Source: Holacanthus passer (taxonomy: Eukaryota > Chordata > Actinopteri > Pomacanthidae). From it: a DNA stretch of 64,000 bases. Position numbers and translations under genes: made by a program. How positions within the stretch are numbered: position 1 is the stretch's first letter; each line of letters starts with the position of its first letter. The notes under the pieces were generated by a model. That model was not told where the DNA came from. It saw nothing but the letters and a program-made list of their open reading frames with translations, and searched no databases. Shown in pieces: positions 47,290 through 60,029 of the stretch. The stretch covers positions 1,102,501-1,166,500 of the forward strand of contig JAFREQ010000091.1 of NCBI GenBank assembly GCA_025331565.1, in the 5' to 3' direction.

Positions 47290-47880
47290 TGAAAATGTCA
47301 TCAATAATGAGCCATGGATACCATTTTAGCTAATGTTCACCAGTCTGTCCATCAGTTTGTTTTACACTGAAATATCTTAGGAACTATTGTAATGGTCATG
47401 ATATTTTGTGAGATATTCATGGTCTCCAGAAGACGAAGCCTACTGACTTTGGTGATTTCTGACATTTCCTCTTGTGCTAGCAGCCGGTCAGAGTTTGCTG
47501 TTACAAAGTAAAGTGTCTCAACATCTAACAAAATTTCTTATAGACATTCATGGTTCTTAGATGATGTATTAGACTTTTCCTCTCATGCTTCCAGCAGGTA
47601 GATTTTTTTTTTTTGACAGATAGCCACATAGTTTGGCCTCTTCTAACAGCGTAGCGCCACCTCGGCCAGTATGAACTGGAGCAATGATTACAACAACAAA
47701 TATCTGTCTCAACCCACAAATGGCATGTGAGGATTGTATTCAGATGGACTTCACTCAAACATATCCTTTTAACACTGTCATTGTGTGCATGTTAGCATAC
47801 TGATGTTTGCATGTAGCTCAAAGCAAAGCCTCATACAGCTGCTGGTATCACCTACCAGACACACGATGTTTCGACCACTT
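47290..47880. repeat. Tandemly organised teleost interspersed repeat
   Basis: Two diverged ~130-bp units ('gaaatatcttaggaactatt..gacattcatggt..actttggtga' at 47367 and 'tgtctcaacatctaac..gacattcatggttctta' at 47513) are followed by the characteristic 3' part 'gcatgttagcatactgatgtttgcatgtagctcaaagc'. This arrangement is a well-known fish repeat. A T15-flanked segment (about 47607-47760) looks inserted. Confidence 0.65.
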
Positions 47881-49129
47881 TCATCATGGCTGTAAATGGC
47901 ACTTGTTATACAGTGACAAAGCAGCAAATCTATCATTTATTTGCTTATCTATGAAGCATTAATAAAAGGCAACAGGAGTGAGGCTGATGAATGGGTATGG
48001 GTCAGGGGAGCCATATAAAACATTTACTACAAACTGAAAAGATGACGGAATACACTCAGTGGATGGATGGATACACAGACAGGACTTGAGGCAGATACAG
48101 ATTGGATTAGATACAGGTACAGAGGCCTGGATTTGACATACAACTCTGCTATTTGTGAAGAAGGAACCGAGGACATGCATGGATGGATGGATGTTGGGGG
48201 AGACGGTTACAGAGGCATGTTCCTCTCCTCGGCATGCTGGTAAATCTAATCTGTGACCGGCCCTGTCCATCAAGCAGCGATGACAGCCAGACTCATCCAA
48301 TAATAAGCACAGTCAAACTTTTTTTTTTTTTAGGGGAGGGAGACAGAGAGAAAGAGTGAGGCTGGAAAGAGAAATGATGTCAGTTTGTCTTTTGGGACAG
48401 AACGAGGAGGATCAAAAAGGGCAGGAGGTTGGAGAGCAGGACACTAAACTGATTTTTGGATTGGACAGAGGGGAGTAGACACTAAGAACACAGTGCCAAC
48501 ACATTTCAGTGATGGATAGAGACAGAAAGAGAGGCAGTCAGGTAAAAAGAAAGATGGCTACAGGGGAAGAGAGGGGAGTGTTGACTTGTCTGTTGAGGTT
48601 ATTGAGCTGTTGCCAAGACCGAACCAGAGGAGCTGAAGTGGCACCCTGTGGGAAGGCACATTGATGGCTGCAACTCAGTGTATCAAACTAATTCCTACCA
48701 TGTACTGATGTACATTTAGTGTTAGCCACACAATGTATTTACAAATTAAGTTGATGTCCAAACTAAAAAAAAATGTTAAAACATCTATTGTTATGACATA
48801 GTAAGTAGACACCATAGATAGATATAGTTCTGCTGTCAACCCTGTGTGTTGTAGGTGAACAGAATTTTGTTTGTGTCACTCAAGTCTTGAAAAATATTTG
48901 AAAGACTCTCTGGTTATTATACTTATTTTTTTTACTTATTATTATATTTATAGTATATTTAATACACAGATCCCACGTTACAAAAACCTTCTGTTAAGCA
49001 CTTTAGGTAAAACATATCTACAACATAAAGAACATCTTTGAACAAACAAGTGAACATTAATAAAACAATGTGATACCTAGAAACCACAGAAAGGCCAAAT
49101 GCAATTTTAAAACACCATGGCTCTGGTCA
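47881..49129. other. No gene; simple repeats
   Basis: (GGAT)n near 48059-48072 and 48179-48192, a T12 run at 48320, and a purine-rich stretch at 48330-48560. No coding signal. Confidence 0.5.
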
Positions 49130-49823
49130 AACTATTAGGGTGCTTGCCTTGATCTTCTGGTTGACTTGTGGAACACCATATATGTGTCGTTCCACCGCAG
49201 AGGTTATGAAGGCCCCCTGCACCACCGTGGTCACATCATCATTAGGCTTGCAGCAATGAAAGAGCAAAAGAAATGTGGTGGTGAAAGTTTTGCCAGGTGG
49301 CACAGTGCTTTTCCAGAGGGTTTTGGAATTGTAATTGATGGCTGTCACATACAGATCAAAGTCCCAGTCTGCGATGCTACCCCGGCAAAAAACAGTTTTA
49401 CCTGTCGTACTGCAAGCCATCTGTGACCACACTGGCAGATTTATCAGTGTATTTTGTGGTTACCCTGGGTCATCACATGATGCCAGGAGTCTGAACTGCG
49501 GTCCACTTTATGTGTCCACAGTGATTTAGGATATCCTTGCACTGACAACCCTATTACCGTCATCACACCGTACAGGGAGCCTGTACAGGGGCCAATCCAA
49601 GCTCGCTCCAGCAGGCACTATACAAGGGCAAGGTGCATCACTGAGACCTCTTTTGGCAGGATGAAGACCCAGCAGAGAGCTATCTTCCTTCAGACTTTGC
49701 CACTGGATCAGCTGATGGTCCACAAGGTGGTCACTGCCTGCAGTGTTCCACAATATCTGCCTGAGAAGAGGAGAAGTTATGGATGAGGTTGTGTTTGAAC
49801 CTGCTGAAGGTATAGACATGTGA
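49130..49823 (+). pseudogene. PIF/Harbinger (HARBI1-like) transposase pseudogene
   Basis: Translated in shifting frames, the stretch gives RVLALIFWLTCGTPYM (49137-), FPEGFGIVIDGCHIQIKVPV (first catalytic D in VIDG, about 49311), LQAICDHTGRFISVFCGYPG and SSHDARSL (second D), and YPCTDNPITVITPYREPVQG. Then come RCITETSFGRMK (catalytic E) and, after a frameshift, HNICLRRGEVMDEVVFEPAE, ending at TGA 49821-49823. Order and motifs fit the C-terminal two thirds of a Harbinger DDE transposase. A deletion of roughly a dozen codons lies near 49522 and at least three frameshifts are present, so it is inactive although D, D and E are all still encoded. Terminal inverted repeats were not identified, and the partner Myb-like gene is absent. 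Confidence 0.82.
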
Positions 49824-51289
49824 CAAAAGGAGTCAGATCTGCAAGGAGGGAATAATTTGCATATTTAATTTTTGGCTCCTGAGCAGAAACACACACGCTG
49901 CAAGAGCATGATTACATATAATGTACTGTAGGTGACACAGAGGGTAGAAAATCTAAATGTGCAATTGTGCTCCTGGACTCCTGTTGCTATAATAACCCAA
50001 TAAAAAACAATATATATATATATATTTTTTTAAACCAAATTTCAAAATTGTTGTGAAAAAACAGAATTCAGAACAGTTTGTAGATTGTTCAAACAGCAAA
50101 AAGTTCCAAAGAAATATATTTATGGAAATAACAAACATGTTCTTATGTAAATATAAAATTGCATAAATAATGTTTTAACGCACATTGCCAATATTAAATA
50201 TTAAACAAACAAATAAATCTGACCTAGTATCTATAAAGTAGACAACCAGGCAGGCAGAGGGCTCAGCAGCGCCGGGGGAGGATGTGGATTACTCCAGTAA
50301 AAGCGAGGCCATCAGCACTGGGGAGTAATAGATTCCTTTTGATCTAAGGTATCATTCATGACATAAATGTACTCTTACATCACCACACTGGACTCCTGAC
50401 CCAGTTGGTGGGTACTTAAGAGTCAGTCTGTTGTACTACACAAGTTCTTCCTGAGCCTCTCAGTGCTGGCCTGGTGTATCTGGTAACTTCTCCCCCAACA
50501 TAGCGGGGAGAAAAGGCTGTTATCTGGGTGGTTGGAGATCCCTCATGATTCTTTTTGCCTTATTCCCTTATTATATCCTTTAGACAGGGCAGAGCACCAC
50601 CTATTGTTTGTGACAAACTAAACAAATCTCTTTGCAGGGCTCCTGTTCAGTGCTGGTTCCACACCCAGCAGTAGTGTCTCCCATCAGGATGCTCTCTCTT
50701 TTGTCAATATCACATTTTTCATTCACATAGTTTAGTGATCAAACCCTCTTGCCCTTTAAAATCAGTTACATTTCCTCTGCTGTAGACTCCTAGAGTGTGT
50801 TCTACAAATACTGTGTTGGAGTTACACACAAAGGTCACTGAGAAGCAAGGACCGCCTTGGTCTGTTTCATCTGGCCACTTGGTAATGTCACATTATTTAC
50901 CAAGTAATTTAAAGTAAATTTACCCCACCTACAGTATATTTTTTCCATCTCACTTCAAAGTCCTCTTAATCTTTCCTCTTATCTTTATCACTCTTGCATG
51001 CTTAAAAAAAAAAATCAAGGGTCATACTGGTGTTTTTGCAAGCTTTTGCTCATTTACTATATTTGATTTGAAAGGTCTGCTGCTGGATGCTCCGTGATTG
51101 TTAATCTTCGTTGTGTGATGTATTCAAGTGCTGCTTGAATCTCAAGCTTTCAACACTTGAGAGCTGGCAGCTGAATAGTGAACTTTATAAAGGCGGAAGT
51201 TTCCAAATTGAAATCCTGTTGAAGTTACGTCTCATGTGACATAGACACACTGATATTTCCTGACCTCTGCAGCAGCCTTTAGATTCAAC
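49824..51289. other. No gene seen
   Basis: Non-coding. (TA)n at about 50011-50025. Confidence 0.5.
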
Positions 51290-52140
51290 TGAACCCTGCT
51301 CGAGTACAACACCAGCAGTAATTATCACTCCACAATGCGTCAGCACCTTTTCATACACAGGCTTTTTATGTGCTGTTTTCTAATTAGCATTTAATTACAC
51401 GGCCAGGTCAACAAAAAACAATTTCTTTCCTGTCAGCTATAAAATAAACAAGACCTAACAGCTCAATAAACCCGGCCTCACCATAAAGACCGAATCTGCC
51501 GTCCGATTCCCGGTCAGTGGAGCAGCTACTGAAGTTTCCTCCTGATGTCTTTGTTCACTTACAGCACACTTGAGTCTTTAGTTTGGGAAGGATGAGTTTA
51601 TATTGTTAACATTAAACTAAGCTCAGACTACATTTCATTACCTTTATAGTTTACTGGGGCTGTTGAGATTAAACATATTCATAAAGCATGCGCTTAAACA
51701 TGTGCCAGGGGTTCACTTCTATAGAACTATAAAGTCTTGTAAAACATAATGAAATTCTAATCAAACTTTCTTCTGTGGACAATATTGACAATCAATCTTT
51801 ACTTTTCAATATGGAACTGAGCTTTGTTTTGGATTTTCTCCTTGATCGGGTGATAACGCTCCTACTTTGAAACAATTAATGATTCATTTTCCCCAACAAA
51901 AACCTCCTCTTATCCCGTATTAGTGTTCGAAGGTCGTTTGTATTATGAAACAAAGAAAAAAAAAGCAGATTAATTTCTAATTAGCCTTTGTTCATTAGAC
52001 TTAAGCGATAACGGGGCGAAGGGTAATGCGCTAATTGGAGTAATATGCTAATTGAAGGTAAACTAATTTTCTCTCACAGCAAGAGGTTCCATGGGCCCTG
52101 GAGGTGAATGCAGGGCGTAGGGCATCGTGTGATTGCTAAC
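51290..52140. promoter_or_regulatory. Candidate conserved non-coding element (homeodomain-site-rich)
   Basis: Unlike the surrounding AT-rich, low-complexity DNA, this stretch is complex. It holds clustered TAATTA/CTAATTAG-type core sites ('ttctaattagcatttaatta' near 51379; 'tttctaattagcctttgttc' near 51975; 'gcgctaattggagtaatatg' near 52029; 'gctaattgaaggtaaactaa' near 52050). It also has 'gataacggggcgaagggtaa' and 'tccatgggccctggaggtga'. This is the look of developmental enhancers conserved across vertebrates. Conservation is inferred from appearance only. Confidence 0.4.
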
Positions 52141-52439
52141 CTTGATCGACAGCACGTATGCAGAGTGAAACAGAGAGAGAGACAGGTAGAAAGAGAGAAG
52201 GGGTGAAAGAGTGATGGAAAGGTGAACTAATGTTGGGTCAAGACTGGCTTCTTTAAAGCTTGGACTAAAAAGAGGAAGAGTGCAATACAGGAGAGTGAAA
52301 TATTAGAGCAGTGGCACTCAAGACCAAAGGTGTCACCCCCCTCAAAATAAATGAATAAATCAATATGTAGATAAAACATTGCATTTTATTTAAATACATT
52401 GATGCCATCTGACTCAATGTGTAACATTAACACCCATCT

Positions 52440-52790
52440 TTTTTTTGGATTACTTCTTTTTTGGATTAATATTTTGCGCATTTCAAATATTACTACTGCA
52501 TAGCGTGAACGTGTGCACATTTCCTGATTAACATTTTACACATTACTGCTCAAACTGTACAACTCTTTCATTTAAATAATGTCCATATTGTATGTACAGT
52601 TTTTATTATATCATTATTATTATTTTTTAAATACTTTAAAAATTTTCTATTTTTTTTGTTTCTTGACTTGCAGGACTTGCTTTCTATCTTCATTTATATT
52701 CTTTTCTAGTTGCCTTGTTTGTTGTATGCACAAAAACACCGAGGCAAAGTCTTTGTGTGTGAACACACAGCGATTCTGATTCTGATTCTG
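52440..52790 (+). mobile_element. LINE 3' UTR with (GATTCT)n tail
   Basis: 'ccgaggcaaagtctttgtgtgtgaacacacagcgattctgattctgattctg' matches a common teleost LINE terminus ('ccaattcc..aataaagctgattctgattctg'). The hexamer tail is at 52772-52790 and the upstream boundary is approximate. Confidence 0.65.
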
Positions 52791-55439
52791 ACAATTAGAC
52801 AATTGCTAACGTCAGCTTATTGCATTCATTTTAACTCTTTAAATGCAGCAGACATTATGAACTTTAATGAGTCAAGATGATCATTCACATCTGAGCTTTC
52901 TGGAAGAATCTGTTCTTTTCTTGGTGGCAAAACAAAACAAACAGCAAACAAACAGAAACAGTATCCCCACCTCACCTCACCTCATATAGGCCTACTGTAC
53001 CCCAAATAATGCAGTTTATAGCAGCATGCAGTTTATTTACACCAAGTTAATCCCAAAGATGCAAAGATCAGTTTCAAAATTTTTAGATTTGACACATGGT
53101 TATTCAATGAAAATCGTGATTTATGCGAATATGTATTTGTTCTCTTTTTTTTTTTTAACCCACCATACTTCAATTTAACATAATCTCCTGATATCAAGGG
53201 GGGATACACAGGTATTTATTTCCCCTAGTCGTGTGCAACACAGTTCCCTAGTGGCCCTACCATTGGTGTGTACTGCCAGCAGCTGACTCTTTGTTGGAGA
53301 GCGTGACACAGGATGCCCCTTCAATCTCTGACCATGATGTTGTTGCCACCTTGACAGCTGGAGGCAACAGAAAAAATGAGAGAAGAATGAAGAGGACAAC
53401 AAACTATGAAAAAAAAAACAGCGAGGAAAGTTTCTTAGCACTCAAAGATCGATGAAAGAGAAAGGGAACATTTTATCTATCATACAGGGAGTTTAGCAAG
53501 AGAGCAAGGCAAATGGTTATGAGTCAAGATAACTCCAGTAAGGGGCTGCGCTGCATTAAATTTAGAGGGAACATCAGCAGCTAAAGAGACATAGAGGAAA
53601 TAGTGCGAGCTATTGAAGAAAATTAGTTATGGGTCAAGATCAGTGGTAAAGACTATGTTCTTTTAATTTGATGGAGGAGAGTGCAAGCAGAGTGCGTTTG
53701 GTGCATTTTAGCAAGAGGCCACATTATTTTCCATTCACAGCCAGGAACAGGAAGTGTATAGGGAGTGTCATGAGGTTATGAGTGGGTCACAAATTACTTT
53801 AATATAGCCCTGTACGGTGTTAATTTCAGTGTTAGGTGGCAACATAGTATTCAGTCATGTGTTGTAATGTGTGTTTCAATTGCAAGTGACCTAGTAGCAA
53901 GTTCAAGTTGAGTCATTTTTTTACAATTACGATGAAAAATAAACCTCCAAATACTAGGCTGAACATGAAATTAAAAATTAAAAGAGGTGAAGTGTGGGCA
54001 CCATTTGAGTGCAGACGGAAGAACAGAAAGAATTGCTCTGAAGGAAGGAGGACTGAAAGTAGAGGTATTACAGGGGTCAGTGTAAGTCATGCTAGAGAAA
54101 GTGTCTGACACAGAAATGAAGAATTACTGTAGGATGGAGGAGCATAAGTGCAGAATGTTGCAGAGGTCACTATCAACCATGTTAGAGAACCTCTGGAATC
54201 AATACCTTGCACTTACTGTGATCAATATGTAAAATCCTGCAACAGACTTTTGATCATCAATCAATAAGGCCAATGAAGCCCATGTTGGTTTAGCGCATGT
54301 GCACTTTGGTTCGCAAATTTATGTGATGTAGTGTGAAAACCTCATAACCAAGGATCTTCCTGAAACCTTGTTTGTTCGTGAGGTTTCATGCAGGAACAAT
54401 TTTTTTTTCTTTTTTTCTTTCTTTTTTCCTGCAAAGTTTGTTCATTTGAGCATTTCAGCTCGATGGATGCCACATGTTCAAGAGGAAGTGCACGGTCATG
54501 AGATTTGATTATTAGCATAATCAATGTCTTCAATTTGTGGGCAAGTTTCATTTGCAAAGACTTGAAAGAGGAGCTTCACACTGTGCAAAATGTTGCCGGA
54601 TTTGACCAGCACAAAATAGCCTCATCAGCCTAATCATGTATAATGTATGTATATGTGGGGCTGAGATGTTTGGTCCCAGGACACATCTTTGGTCTTCTAA
54701 TTTATTAGTAGAAATTAGAACACAAACCTTCAGTTACAATAATGAAAAATGAGCCAGATTTTGAGGTAACATTACATCAAACAATACAACTATTCACTGA
54801 AGTGAACAGAGCTTTGACTGAATGAATGTCAAGCAGAGCCTACTGAACTCTCCACTAAAGCTCCTGTGCAGAGGTGGAACAGAAAGTAGTTCAAATTATC
54901 ACATGCTGCCCAAATCTGTTTTAACTTGCCCATTTAAATAAGGAGTCACCCAGTTAGTTGCAACACTGCCCAATCTGGCAACACTGAGTCTGAAGATTTG
55001 CTCTCTGAAATTAGCAGATGAAAACACCTAGGAATGTCAGTAGTGGCATTACAAGTCCAAAAAAGGTGTTAATGTCATGTCACTGCAGAACTATTTGGTA
55101 TTGGAAATAAATGAATTGTATGAGTTGTTATGCCAAAAAACTCAAAATCTCTGAAGATATAAATGAAACTTGCAAGACAATTGTTAGCAAGTTACAATTA
55201 CCAGATTATTAATAAACCACTTAATAAATCTATTTGAACAAGTGGCTCTTGCATGACCCCCAAATGACTAAAAGCTGGAGTAGTTTGAGATATGAGTTTT
55301 CCTTCTAAGAACTGCATGTATGCATTAAATCAGATTGTTTGCATTTGCCTCCAAATTAGATTCACACAAAGTCACTACCCATCAATACCATGATGCAATG
55401 CAGATGCAATTACTCACCAACCGAAGGAAGTGCTCTTCA
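52791..55439. other. No gene seen
   Basis: Non-coding DNA with T/A runs (53145-53156, 54400-54425). The minus strand at 53425-53175 is open but shows no known motif. Confidence 0.5.
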
Positions 55440-55530
55440 TGTGTGTCTGACCTTGGCATTAGTTTTGCTGCATTTCATTGACTCAGTGCCTGTACTCTGT
55501 ACAATGACAATAAAGTTGAATATATTATTG
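55440..55530 (+). mobile_element. Possible LINE 3' tail
   Basis: 'gtactctgtacaatgacaataaagttgaat' is a typical CR1/Rex1-type ending with AATAAA. The short tandem tail is lost. Confidence 0.4.
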
Positions 55531-58049
55531 CTCTTATTTCTAGCTGTACCAATAGCTGTCATTGTCCCGAGGAAGTGTTTCATGACTCTACAATTGAACA
55601 CACCCTAATATATCATACTCTAATTAATTCCATATCTAATATGAGACTGTTGAAAGGAAACAGAACCTGTGTTGAGTAATAAGTAAATAAGTTGATATAC
55701 AAGGTGCCTTAGTTTGCACATATTTATGAGCTGTGTTGGCTACAAGTTAGGGGGTAACAAATTCCAATATACCATTACTGTGATTATATTAAGTGTTGGT
55801 AATATATTACTTACTGTCTTTTGGGGACGGAAGTCGAGGGAAGAGGAAATGTATGCCGTGTGTGATTTCTAGTTAGCACTGAGACGAGTCTGTGATGCGT
55901 TTTATTTTATCCTCCATTACTTGCCAGTGAAGAGCCATAAAGAAAACACTGGGTTTCATATTAGGTCCATTATATATCAATTTATGTGTGCATGTGTGCC
56001 TGCTATTTCACAAACAACACACTCAAAAGCCACTGTATTTGCTATTAGTCCTCTTTTACGTGATTGTGTTTTTATTGTGTTTATAGCAATTCCGTGACTC
56101 ATCAATGTTCATATTTAATGAGTTCAATTTCTGTGCATCATCACTGTCATTGGATGCCTCTCACACTCATATACACATGTTTAGTGACCTGGATGACTTT
56201 TTATTGACAGACGCTTTTGTGTGTGTTTGTGGGACAAAGATACAGAGAGTCTAGAAATAAGTTTTTTAACAGCTCAGTGAAGTTTGATGAGTGTCACCGT
56301 GCTTGTTGTTATAACACAGGAATGCTAGTAGGCCTTTAGCAAAAGTAACTGTACCAGCTGTCACAATTTAATAATTTGACATTAGGTGCTTATAACATTA
56401 GATGGAACAACAAGGGGAGAGTCTCGGGGGACCACATGATAGAAACAGCTGAGAGCCTTGATGGCTTGTCTACTTGTACTGTAAACTCATAAATACAAAC
56501 TCATAAATAACTGACACACCCAAGGATACACTGAAAGCAACTGCTTGCAATACTTAATAGATATTGGATTGTTACCTCCAGGTACATACTTTCAGGTATG
56601 TGTAACTTAGTATCAATTATAGACGTCCTAAAGCAAACCCTTCTTTTCCGCTGGTGCTACCTTCCCTAGACAAGGATGTGGAGTAACAATAAAATTAAAC
56701 AAGGAAAAGTAGAATCAAAGTATTTACATAAATAAAAAAAAGTGTTACAAACAAAAGTGAATGGAAAAAAACAACAACACTTAAAAACCAATAATCGTTA
56801 ACAAAAACTACACTAAACCATATTTAACTGGCTCCAGCCACAGCTATTTCCCCAGACTTTCAGCTGCCGGCCTTGATGAGCGATGGAAAACAGCTGCAAC
56901 CAGCCACTCACTGCAGCTGCAAGGTGGAGGAGGGGGGCACCTGAAGAGGGACACACAGGAGACAACAGAGAGACACAACACAGCACCACAACATGTAACG
57001 CTCTGGGATCATCATTTACAAAATGAACATCATGCTGTATAGAAGAAGAAGAAAATAGAAAAACTCATTAGGAGAACGTTTACTGAGGTAATAAAACAAG
57101 TGAGAAGTAGGGTGATTCTCTGACTGACGTGCAATCAGACTGCAACCAGTGGAGTCGCCCCATGCTGACCATTAGAAAGAAGGCATTTCTGCATTGTCTT
57201 CACTTTTTTGACTTGACTGTTGTCATGGTGAAAAAGTTAGAGAGATAGAAGAGACTAATTATATAGTCTGAGAAAAGTTTTCTTTGTAATCACACCAGCA
57301 GAAAAAAAAAAAAATTCTACTGATGTAATTGAAACGGGAGACTTGAATTAATTAATTACAAGATGGACAAACATGTTGGATCATATGTCAGCGAGTTTAC
57401 ATGTGATAGGATGTTACTTAAAATAATCGATAAAATGCAGAGATCTGGAAGGGCACAGAAGCATAATTCCAGCATTGGTGTGAAAGAAATAGTTTGAATG
57501 CAGCCGTTACTGTTGAGGTCGCAACTGAAGCTCTGAACTTGTGTCCAACTGGTGCAACAGGCTGCTGAAAAGTAGAACTTTTTCAACTTGATAAGAGATC
57601 AGTCACCTTGTAGATAATGGCTGCACTAAAAGCTTCTTCTCTATAGATAATAATGAAAAAACGACATCACTGCTCTTAATACGGGTCTTGTGTGGACACA
57701 GGCACTCAATCACGGACCAACTCTTATTTCCCTGCAGTATTTCCTTTTTATTCCAAGGCACTTATGAACATGAAGATACAGGGTTTGGATCAATGACATG
57801 TGAAGTGATGACTCAGTGTGCTCTCCCTCTCTCCTCCACGATCTCCAGGTCCTTCTGTGACACATTCAGTTTAAATATTTCCTATCTTATATCTGGCATG
57901 GGTGCAGGATAAACAGTATTGACAAAGCATGTAAATAAGTGTGTATGTCAGTATTTTAATACATACTCTCCTCTCACTTTCTCTTCCTGGCAGTCCAGGT
58001 GAGGTATTCTGTGCCAAAGCTCACAGCCTTAGTGCCACCATCAGCGTGA
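55531..58049. other. No gene seen
   Basis: Non-coding, with no recognised exons or transposons. Confidence 0.45.
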
Positions 58050-58330
58050 TGTATGGCCTCTTCTCTTTTGGTAATTAGGTCTAACAGTTATGATTCAGTG
58101 AAGCTGGCAATTCACATTAAAAGCAGTGCATTAGCAGGCCACGCTAACATAATTAGCTACACTTTGAAGGCCACTATAATCACAGAGCAGGAACCCCTGG
58201 GCCGTCCTGCCAACACGCAGGGTTAGCAACAGTGAACTGATTAAAAATCTGTCATGTATGGACAAGGAGGGAGGTTTCCATTGGATGACGGACTCTGTGG
58301 CAAACTGCCTTCTCATCTGGCAAGTGATAC
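58050..58330. promoter_or_regulatory. Candidate conserved non-coding element A
   Basis: Complex sequence with 'ttggtaattaggtctaac', 'gctaacataattagctacac' and 'actataatcacagagcag'. A ~75-bp core (58136-58210) is similar in order to 60050-60125. No open frame persists. Enhancer-like by appearance; conservation not tested. Confidence 0.4.
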
Positions 58331-58535
58331 AGGCAAGAGGACGTCTACACTGTAAAAACTCATCTGTTAAAGCTGCATGATCAATATTCTTTCATGGACA
58401 GTTGTTAAACTTGTGTGTACTTGGAAAGAAGGAGAGAATTGTCACCCGACTGTGCAGTTCCCCTCAGCTCTGTGGAGCTTTATGGACTCTTTTAGCACGT
58501 TGTTTTTTTGTTTGTTTTTGACTCACAAATTCCTG

Positions 58536-58725
58536 TCTCATCAAACTTATTTCCAACCACGACAGTTCTTGTCTGTATGATGGCTCTAACAGTCCACTGT
58601 ACCCTACCTGACCAGCAACTGACTGGTGACCATAGTGCAGCATTTAGCAACGAAGAGCTCAATTTTTTTTTTCTCATCAACCTTGTTTCCAACTGAAACG
58701 GAAATTTGTCTGTATGATGGCTCTG
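58536..58725. repeat. Local duplication, two copies of ~55 bp
   Basis: 58536-58590 ('ctcatcaaacttatttccaac..tgtctgtatgatggctct') and 58672-58725 ('ctcatcaaccttgtttccaac..tgtctgtatgatggctct') are similar. A further partial copy ('aatcttgtttccagc') follows at about 58737. Confidence 0.7.
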
Positions 58726-58737
58726 ATAAAATCATTA

Positions 58738-59224
58738 ATCTTGTTTCCAGCTGTTTCCAGCTTGCAGAAGAGCTTTGACAAACCCACTGTGTCCCATCAT
58801 CCCGTTAAAATGCAAACTAAACTAAAGTGACTAAACTAAAACTAAAGTGAATATTAAATTCACATGAATCAGGTGGCCAGAAACACAACTCAAGATGAAT
58901 GTTAATATGTCTCTTCTAGATATGTAAAATTCTCTTTGCCTTCTATATGTGAAAATATGTAACACATTCCGCTTCATTTAAGCAACAGTTACAGTACCTG
59001 CATAGGCTCCATGATGTGCTACTCCTCAAAAATGTAACTTTGCATCAGAAATAGAAAAACAGCTATGGAGATACCACATGCTGACCTAGACAGGAACAAT
59101 GGAGATTACTTCAGACAACGTTACGATAATTGAAGAAAGGCTTAAATTTGCTGCAGACTGGACATGTTGAAGAGGTATTGTACGTCTGTTGATTAACCTA
59201 AGTCCTTATATATTTATTTCCCAA
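58738..59224. other. No gene seen
   Basis: Non-coding AT-rich sequence. Confidence 0.45.
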
Positions 59225-59700
59225 TCATCCGAGCCAAGTGTGGATTTCAAACATTAGTGTGTTCCTCCAGTCTCTGACACCTCCAATTGCAAGATGTTTC
59301 TTTCTTTGTCATAATCACTGCAGTGGATCAAAACTGTTCCACAGTCTCTGCCTGTCCACAGCTGCACTTGCCATCAGGGTGCTTCCCGGCCAGTGCCAGC
59401 CCGTGTTTTAGTGCACGGCGATCCAATCTCAGCCTAGTTATCACAGCTCTGTCCCTTCTGCCCCCACTTACCTTTGAAGCATGCTTCGCTGTTGGCTCTT
59501 GTGAGAAATAGAACCTGCCTCTGTTTCTTTTCTCCCCTTTTTTTTTTTGCCATACCTTTGTTAATCCTTGATGTATTAAGCTCTTCTGTTCCAATCTATT
59601 TCCTTTCTGTTGGTGGCGCTCTTTGCAGTCCTATCAGCTACTCCATTCCCCTCTGCTCCTACCTGCAGGTTTAAAAATAACTGCTTATTCACAAGACATA
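59225..59700 (-). pseudogene. LINE ORF2 C-terminal fragment (RNase H end and downstream region)
   Basis: The minus strand gives VGAEGNGVADRTAKSATNRK (about 59674-59610), the last RNase H block with its G-N-x-x-A-D motif. With a stop between, ALIHQGLTKVWQKKKGEKRN and RDRAVITRLRLDRRALKHGL follow. Next is HPDGKCSCGQAETVEQ and, after a one-base shift, VLIHCSDYDKERNILQLEV. The 'RLR..H..L..GK..C.CG..ETVEH.L..C..Y..ER' pattern follows RNase H in I-clade/Nimb-like LINEs. Stops and a frameshift show decay. The reverse transcriptase is not found upstream, so this is a 5'-truncated copy. Confidence 0.75.
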
Positions 59701-60029
59701 TTTTTTTAATGGCGCGGTTACAATAATGGTGATTGTTGAAATCCTTTTATTTTCCTCTTTTTGTCATCTCTGGCACTGAGTGTTTATTGCTGCGGTGTTG
59801 GCAGAGATTTCCCACTGGGAAACCATTGGAAACCAGATTTGGTACCATTTTCAGTTACGATGGGATTTCTTCTTTTTCATTCTCTTTTTTGCAGTTTGTC
59901 TTCCTCTGCCTCTTTAACACCATAGGTTGGGATCTCCTCTGTGCTCCCTTAATCATACTTCCCTCAAGACAATTTTAGACCTCTGTTCTCTGAGTCTTCG
60001 ACTCCATTAGCCTTTTGCTTTTTTGCAGC
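59701..60029. other. No gene seen
   Basis: T-rich non-coding DNA. Confidence 0.4.

Noticed and set aside
53175..53441. 88-codon minus-strand frame with 'SRWQQHHGQRLKGHPV'
   Set aside because: No match to a known family, and surrounded by low-complexity purine/pyrimidine sequence.
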